Assembly (NCBI GenBank): GCA_003118195.1
Contig: BEXV01003156.1
Coordinates: forward strand, 9,019-25,134
Source: Hemicentrotus pulcherrimus
Lineage: Eukaryota > Echinodermata > Echinoidea > Camarodonta > Strongylocentrotidae
Length of the DNA stretch: 16,116 nucleotides
Reading direction: 5' to 3'
Shown piece after piece: positions 11,353-16,116 of this stretch. Under the pieces are notes generated by a model. That model made no database searches. It worked only from the letters and a program-made list of their open reading frames with translations, and was not told the DNA's origin. The position numbers were made by a program, and so were the translations under genes. Each line of letters starts with the position of its first letter. The first letter of the stretch is position 1.

Positions 11353-11706
11353 AATGTTAATCCGTTGGCGTAAGTCAGTTAATGTATACAATTTCTAAGG
11401 GAAAGAATATGCCCTGTAATAAAACTATATGAATTATTATCTTATAAAAGAGAAGAGGAATAAAGATTGTAAAGAAAATGGGAGAATATTCACTGAAGTT
11501 AAGATGTGTAACTGGCCCTTGCCCCACAGTCTATACAAGTTGATGCATTGAAATTCAGTGAATGTAGAGACTAGATCGAGATGACATAAATGTAACATTG
11601 CTTGAATGGCTCTAGATCATGTAGACTGTAAGTGGAAGGGTGTATCCTGTTTAATATGATTGTCACATTAAAAAGAAAAGATTGCACAATATGCATGCAA
11701 AGCGCA

Positions 11707-11712
11707 TTTATT
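11707..11712 (-). terminator. candidate intronic polyadenylation signal AATAAA
   Basis: AATAAA on the minus strand about 258 nt into the intron is followed by TG- and T-rich sequence (TTGTGCAATC, TTTTCTTTTT). Use of this site would keep the stop codon 12 nt past the donor and give a one-finger protein. Chance occurrence is possible. Confidence 0.3.
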
Positions 11713-11739
11713 CATCCGAATGGGATTTCCCCATGTGTG

Positions 11740-11945
11740 TTACGAGTTGTTGTTGCTAGGCCCATAGCCCGCACCGTGCGAACCTTTCTTTGTTCGAAGG
11801 CAATAACCTTTATCGCCGACTATTCACAGGGGGTGTGTCGACAGACTGCATGCCCGCGTAAACTACCGGCTGGCTGGATTGGGGCCCACGAGGGGATGAA
11901 CATCAACACAAAACACGTGTGGGGATGAACAAAGAAACGTGGCGT
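11740..11945. promoter_or_regulatory. G+C-richer block at the 5' end of the intron
   Basis: These 200 bases directly downstream of exon 1 are richer in G+C than the rest of the intron and carry a CACGTG E-box at 11914-11919. An imperfect direct repeat, CACG followed by GGGGATGAACA, occurs at 11887-11902 and 11914-11931. The position beside the donor fits either a splicing element or a promoter-proximal enhancer. Confidence 0.3.
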
Positions 11946-11969
11946 AAATTAATTAAAAAACTATCTTAC

Positions 11970-12543
11970 CTGTGTGTGTTCTGAGATGAGCTTTAAGATG
12001 TGATGATTTCCCATAGACTTTGTCGCATCCATGGTAGTGACAGTGGTGTTTCTTGACAGAAATTAGACTTTGGGACTGCTTTGATCGTCTGTTCCTTTGT
12101 TTCCCTTGTGTGAGATTCGTGTAATCACCACGTTGTGGACTTGGTGCAAAAGCGTCATAATTTGACGCAAGGGCGTTGCTAAGTCCATCGTAAGGTCCAT
12201 TTATGATAGGTGGGGGACTTGGACAGTCACTGGTTGGTGATGGAATTTCATGTCGTGGTCTGAATTTCTCAAGATCGGCCAAAATTCTAGCCACCATGAA
12301 CAAAGAGCTGTGGCTGTGCGCATGGAGGCCGGACTGCTCGAGCTCCGACATGTGGTGATTGCCTGTGCTTACTCCGTCTGGTGAAAATACTCCACCATCC
12401 TTACAGGTTTCCATATATTCGGGTGGTTTACAATTCGGTTTTGATGCCGCTATTGCAAGGAGACATTCTGCTGCTGTAGTGGCATCCATACTCAAATCCA
12501 TGGTGGAATTAATATCGCCCTGTAAGTGTGATAACGTCGTCAT
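11970..12543 (-). CDS. KLF13: KLF9/13-type Kruppel-like factor, coding exon 1
   Basis: This exon encodes residues 1-191 and the first base of codon 192 of a nuclear zinc-finger transcription factor. Residues 20-34 (core AAECLLAIA) resemble the amphipathic Sin3-interaction helix at the N-terminus of KLF9/13/14/16. Residues 80-95 ([16 protein letters not shown]) match a second conserved block of that group. Residues 101-113 are Ser/Pro-rich, and residues 148-155 (GKQRNRRS) are a basic patch that may aid nuclear import. Finger 1 has C168, C173, H186 and H190, with KLF contact residues K179, H182 and A185. The ATG at 12541-12543 is the first after an in-frame TAG at 12610-12612 and has A at -3. 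The exon ends at ACACAG|GTAAGA, a strong donor, directly after the finger 1 linker THT; vertebrate KLF9/13 genes have their intron at the same place. Family assignment is near certain; the choice of KLF13 over KLF9/14/16 is less so. Confidence 0.95.
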
Positions 12544-13160
12544 CTTTTGAATGTTAGAACATATATTGCGCAGTGTAAAAGTTGACCTGACGACTCGACC
12601 GCGCCGCGCCTAGCTAGCTAACTCGCCTCGTGAAAACGTACACACAATTACAACGCAACGTGCTCGCTCGAACCGATCAGCTGTCAACAATCAGCTGGCG
12701 CGGTTACTAAGTGAAAATTTGGATCTGAAAATTGTATTCCTCTCTTTGTAAATCAATGGCAATAAAATTCCCCAACCTGCAACAGATCTCTAACATCACA
12801 GTATTCCACGATACCTACAGTTTATTTCTCAAAGCACTATAAGACGTGAATCTGATGTAACGCTGATTTTGTATTACGAAAAATTGTGAAATCTGCAGAC
12901 AGTATTTCGCTCGAATATTGCAAAACAAAGGCGTTTACGCACTGTATACTGCACGCACGCGCGCCGAATGAATTAACCTGAAGAATATTCATGAGGTCAT
13001 GGATCTGATCGGCAAATGGTTAGGAAAATTAGATTGTGACCTTTACTGACAATATACCTTATGAATAATGCATAAACATGTTTAGCCACGTGCCTGCTTT
13101 GTTTAGTTGCTAATCAACCCGGTTTACCCCTTTTCATTACATTCTTATGACCTTATTTTC
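12544..13160 (-). promoter_or_regulatory. putative KLF promoter and 5' leader
   Basis: This is the block directly upstream of the start codon. Positions 12580-12705 are conspicuously richer in CpG than the surroundings (CGCGCCGCGCC-type sequence, TCGCTCG). No TATAAA is evident close to the ATG, so the promoter is probably TATA-less and CpG-type. It contains two CAGCTG E-boxes (12678-12683 and 12692-12697), one CACGTG (13087-13092) and three AGGTCA-type half-sites (12994-12999, 13037-13044 and 13148-13155). The transcription start cannot be fixed from sequence, and an extra 5' UTR exon is possible. Confidence 0.55.
12676..12697. promoter_or_regulatory. paired CAGCTG E-boxes in direct repeat
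   Basis: ATCAGCTG occurs twice with 14 bp spacing, at 12676-12683 and 12690-12697, within the CpG-rich proximal region about 135-155 bp upstream of the ATG. CAGCTG is a class of E-box bound by bHLH factors. Function here is inferred from position and repetition only. Confidence 0.4.
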
Positions 13161-13247
13161 ACAATACGTGTACCACTAAACCCCTCAACAAAGTGTGGAA
13201 ACTAAATAATGAACGATTATTTTGATTTTTGTGAAAATTGCAATTCT

Positions 13248-13653
13248 TGCACCCGAAAAGGGACTCCCAACAGAAATGAAAAAAAGGCACTTGTGAGAAG
13301 GGAAAATGGGAATCTGTTGTATATAGTAAACGGGCACCTATCAGATGTGAAGCTTAGGGGAATTTTGTAAAGAAGGAGGGGCTCATATTTATAATAAAAG
13401 GAAAATGGGCAAGGAAATATGGTACTTATTAGAAAGGAAATGGGGTACGTGTCAAAATAAAAGGGGCACTTATCAGAAGGGGGTTCTTATTACGAAGGAA
13501 AAGGTGCATTTTAAAAGGTAAGGGGCATGAGTCAATTTAAAAAAAAAATGGCAAAAAGGCCTACTCATCAGAGATAAAAAGAGAGGAAAATGACAGTTAT
13601 AAGAAAATAAAAAGGGTCACTTGTATTATGTAAAAAGGGACACTTTGGGGTGC
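13248..13653 (+). repeat. degenerate 20-24 bp minisatellite
   Basis: At least a dozen diverged units follow a pattern of GGGGCACTTATCAGAA then purine-rich GGAAAA. Unit starts are visible near 13286, 13332, 13380, 13424, 13443, 13463, 13484, 13504, 13523, 13560, 13615 and 13639. Some units have lost or gained material, so spacing ranges from about 19 to 55 bases. It lies about 700-1,100 bp upstream of the KLF start codon. It has no coding frame. Confidence 0.7.
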
Positions 13654-13673
13654 CTGAAAAAGTAGAAAAAGTA

Positions 13674-13752
13674 GGGGACACAGTCCCCCCCCCCCCAATA
13701 TGTATATCACTGGTATCGGATTAGTAATAAACCATGTTTGAACCGGGGGGGG
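13674..13752. repeat. GGGGAC hairpin, C12 run and G8 run
   Basis: GGGGAC-ACA-GTCCCC (13674-13688) forms a short hairpin that runs into twelve C residues (13685-13696). Eight G residues follow at 13745-13752, so the C and G runs form an inverted pair with a 48 bp spacer. Such structure often blocks sequencing and may explain the nearby N. Confidence 0.7.
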
Positions 13753-13810
13753 AAAATACAGCAAAAATACAGGCGATGGCACTGCCACTGTACGCTCGGC
13801 GGCAATATCA
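13750..13810 (+). repeat. 61 bp duplicated block, copy 2 (ends at N)
   Basis: This is a perfect copy of 9668-9728 in the same orientation, about 4.1 kb away. It starts within a run of eight G residues and stops immediately before the only ambiguous base in the window (13811). Flanks differ completely from copy 1. The placement suggests a misjoin or wrong gap fill as readily as a real duplication. Confidence 0.9.
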
Positions 13811-13811
13811 N
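13811..13811. other. single ambiguous base (N)
   Basis: This is the only N in the window and it sits exactly at the end of the 61 bp duplicated block, near poly-C and poly-G runs. It probably marks a sequencing gap or contig join. Confidence 0.8.
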
Positions 13812-14722
13812 ATATTCATCGCGTAGTGTTTCGTCTCACCTCCCTGGTATCATTTTATTAAAAAACGTGTTTACTCTCTTTAAAATAATACCTCATTAGT
13901 TATGATATTTAAATAACGGTGCAATGCGCAGTAGATCAAAATAAGAATCAAGGTCAAAATTGAAAAGTTGCAATCGAATTTGTGTTCATATTTCCATAAT
14001 GCCATTGTCCGATTCCAACAGAAAATGCTTCAGAAAGTTAATGACCAAGTACTGGAAGTACTACTTTAGTCATCATAGTGCAGGATTTTCAATTTCAGAT
14101 TCTTTAGAATTTGTCATTTATTGATGATCAGTTTGAAAAAAATACAACCACACAAATTACACTCTCTTACGGCAAAGAAAGAAGAGTGCTTTGCATAATA
14201 ATACCAGTGCTTACCACTTCCAGATCATTTTGCAACTTTTCACATTATTTTGACCCTGCCACTTAATTATTACTCATGGCTGCGACGATTAAGAGACTTA
14301 TATTCGATCTAACTCAATTGAGTTATCTTCCTCGTCACCAACGAAATTATTGTTTTTAAATGTATATCATAATTAGCATGTATGAAGAAAAGAAAAACAA
14401 AATCATGTTTTTTGATCTTAAAATGATTTAGAGATGGATCACTCAACTATAATAAGGAAGGGGAGGTGGGTCATCCCGTTAATGGGAGCCTCCCCATAAT
14501 TATGAGGACCCATCATACTAATATAATATGGAGGTAGCCCACTAACTTCTTTTATTCCAGTTCAATATTTTGTCTGACTTTATAGATCTATAGACGTATA
14601 CAGTCCCTTATGTGCAATCGCTTTGAGTCTCTGAATTAGAATATCGTTATAATTTGCAATATATTCCCATGGCAATTGATAAGTGTTATTTTGCGGTAAT
14701 TTTTTTTATCTTCCCTTTTTCT

Positions 14723-14732
14723 GGGGGGGGGG
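14723..14732 (+). repeat. G10 homopolymer
   Basis: Ten G residues lie in AT-rich upstream flank, preceded by a T/C-rich stretch. Confidence 0.85.
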
Positions 14733-14779
14733 TTCATTTTTAATTAATATTTGTGACATAAGAATGTAAGTGAGTACGT

Positions 14780-14895
14780 AAATATATATAAATGAATGGA
14801 AAATACATGAATGAATGAATAGGGAACAAAATAAATACATGAATAAATAAGTGATTAGATATGTACATAAATTTATGAATGAATAAATAAGTAAT
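14780..14895 (+). repeat. degenerate ATGA/AATA tetranucleotide microsatellite
   Basis: Repeated ATGA, AATG and AATA tetramers (such as CATGAATGAATGAATAG and ATGAATAAATAAG) extend for about 115 bases with interruptions, in the upstream flank. Confidence 0.75.
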
Positions 14896-16116
14896 TATGC
14901 TCTAGAACCCGAAGCTATATTATGCCAATTGATGGATTGAATCGACGATGAATCTACAACCATGATACGAGAACGACACGAACTTTCCATAACCATATTC
15001 AGCCTAAATGACTACCTGATTCAAAGCTAAGGATCATTGACAAATTCATGTTACCATGACATTGCCTAGAATCTTAATCTAATCATGTTTTAAAACAACG
15101 TAAAAACTGAATTATCTGTAGTCATTTCTTTCTAGTTTATGCAGAACTTATTAAAAGATGAATTTAATTTACCTATATATACATTTCTATATACATCTAT
15201 ATAGTTTTACCTGCCAATTAAAGGTACACGTTCATTAATCTTGAATTTGGATTTGAAAATAATAGACTTACATTTACACCGACATTCACTAAAATCGTGA
15301 CCTTTAATGACTAATAGATCCCCAAAGCAATTAGTCTCTCATTGTCCTATCACAGAGTCATACATTATATCCACCCTATATTTTTGAGAAATATATAGGC
15401 CTATACATACAAAACTAAACTACTCGCGCAGCTTCATATCCCGGAATTATTTTATGATGCATTTTTGTGTATCCGTGTTCTATCCAGGATATAGTACGGA
15501 TTTAATAATGGATTGATATTAATCAATTAACCAATTACGTAATGAGAAATCAACTAATCGACGTATAATTAAACCATTTATTCGATCGTTATTATGAACC
15601 AAAATCATCTGCCAACTTAAATATTATTTTTGGCAGACTGTTTCGGATCTGCATATTTTGGCAATGAGATACATTATTTCCGCGCGTAAAAAAAATAAAA
15701 TAAATAATCCGCTTCTTCTCAGTGTACATTGTTCTTCATCTCTTGCAGGAAGTGATTAAAATGAAACCGAAAGCGCGTTTTCTATAAAGAATAAAGAATC
15801 TCTAATTTGTCCAGTTTGCAGATCAAGTGGTTGCATGAGAGGGGGCCTGAGAGGCACTGGAGACACGTGCCCCTCCCCCGGCTAAAAAATATGGATTAAT
15901 TATCTGTACTTAAAGGTACAATGTCCCATTTGCAGGCCAAAAAAATGAAAAAGTTAAATTCCAACTGCATTTGAAAGATAATACTAATTTAGAACTTCCC
16001 TAAAAAAAGATGGGGCTTGAAAATGTCTTCAAGTGGGAAAATAACGACTATTAGTTGTCAAATCGACTTTAGGGCTATAGAGCCCAAAAGTAATAGTCTT
16101 GATTTTCAGACAATTG

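Larger units (their letters stand above)
4116..11969 (-). other. phase-1 intron of the KLF gene (7,854 bp)
   Basis: The intron is defined by donor GTAAGA at its 5' end and an acceptor ending CTTCCAG. It splits the Gly codon of the finger 1-2 linker after its first base. The 3' end on the minus strand is T-rich, with a plausible branch point TTCTAATC whose A lies near 4151, about 35 nt from the acceptor. I see no further exon, RNA gene or transposon ORF inside. Reading frames of up to about 113 codons lack recognisable domains. Most of the intron is AT-rich and featureless. The exceptions are entered separately: CpG-richer islands, KLF-type sites, a purine tract, homopolymers, a CAT-type degenerate repeat and one copy of a 61 bp duplication. 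Confidence 0.93.
13160..16116. other. upstream flank, no supported gene
   Basis: No coding frame or RNA gene is supported. The block holds the minisatellite, the homopolymers, the second 61 bp copy and the tetranucleotide repeat already listed. Beyond 14900 it is AT-rich with a cluster of TAAT/ATTA cores at about 15501-15590 and an 11 bp repeat TTAAAGGTACA at 15218-15228 and 15910-15920. A short G+C-rich patch at 15839-15882 contains a CACGTG (15864-15869). Confidence 0.5.

Noticed and set aside
11632..11928. 98-codon plus-strand frame in the intron
   Set aside because: It has no recognisable domain and runs through the G+C-richer block next to the donor, where fewer stop codons arise by composition.
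16072..16085. GGGCT-ATAG-AGCCC hairpin near the window end
   Set aside because: The stem is only 5 bp and has no T-run or other context, so it is not called a regulatory or RNA feature.
1..16116. CRISPR arrays, tRNA or rRNA genes, transposase or reverse transcriptase remnants
   Set aside because: I read both strands for regular spacer arrays, cloverleaf signatures and polymerase or integrase motifs and saw none. Short degraded repeats cannot be excluded without a repeat-library search.

Overview
The window looks like nuclear DNA from an animal. It is AT-rich (roughly two-thirds A+T by eye), full of homopolymer runs and short microsatellites, and holds one clear protein-coding gene split by a GT-AG intron. 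No bacterial-type gene density, operons, CRISPR arrays or RNA genes are visible. The gene is a Kruppel-like factor of the KLF9/13/14/16 group. A marine invertebrate, possibly an echinoderm or hemichordate, would fit the single pre-duplication-like KLF and the abundance of TACATGTA, but the species is an inference and not shown by the sequence.

Layout, read along the minus strand because the gene runs that way. Positions 13160-16116 are upstream flank: AT-rich DNA with a degenerate 20-24 bp minisatellite (about 13248-13653), poly-C and poly-G runs, a 61 bp block copied from inside the gene's intron that ends exactly at the only N (13811), and an ATGA/AATA microsatellite. Positions 12544-13160 hold the putative promoter: a CpG-rich patch with two CAGCTG E-boxes, a CACGTG and three nuclear-receptor-type half-sites. 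Exon 1 coding is 11970-12543. The intron is 4116-11969 (7,854 bp) and contains three relatively CpG-rich islands, a perfect E2F palindrome, several exact KLF/Sp-type GCCACGCCC sites, and a G-rich purine tract with two quadruplex motifs. Exon 2 coding is 3841-4115. A short 3' UTR probably ends after the AATAAA at 3502-3507. Positions 1-3480 are AT-rich downstream flank with no supported gene.

The spliced product is 282 residues: an N-terminal Sin3-interaction-like helix, a second conserved ARILADL motif, a proline/serine linker, a basic patch, three C2H2 zinc fingers with the canonical KLF DNA-contact residues, and a Ser-Pro tail. It should bind GC/CACCC boxes and mainly repress transcription through Sin3-type corepressors. 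The exact KLF sites inside its own intron suggest auto- or cross-regulation by the KLF/Sp family.

The most noteworthy observations are the mosaic KLF9/KLF13 character of the protein, the KLF-site cluster in its own intron, the 61 bp duplication abutting the N (possible assembly artefact), and a possible intronic polyadenylation isoform with a single finger. I found no convincing new multi-gene system.
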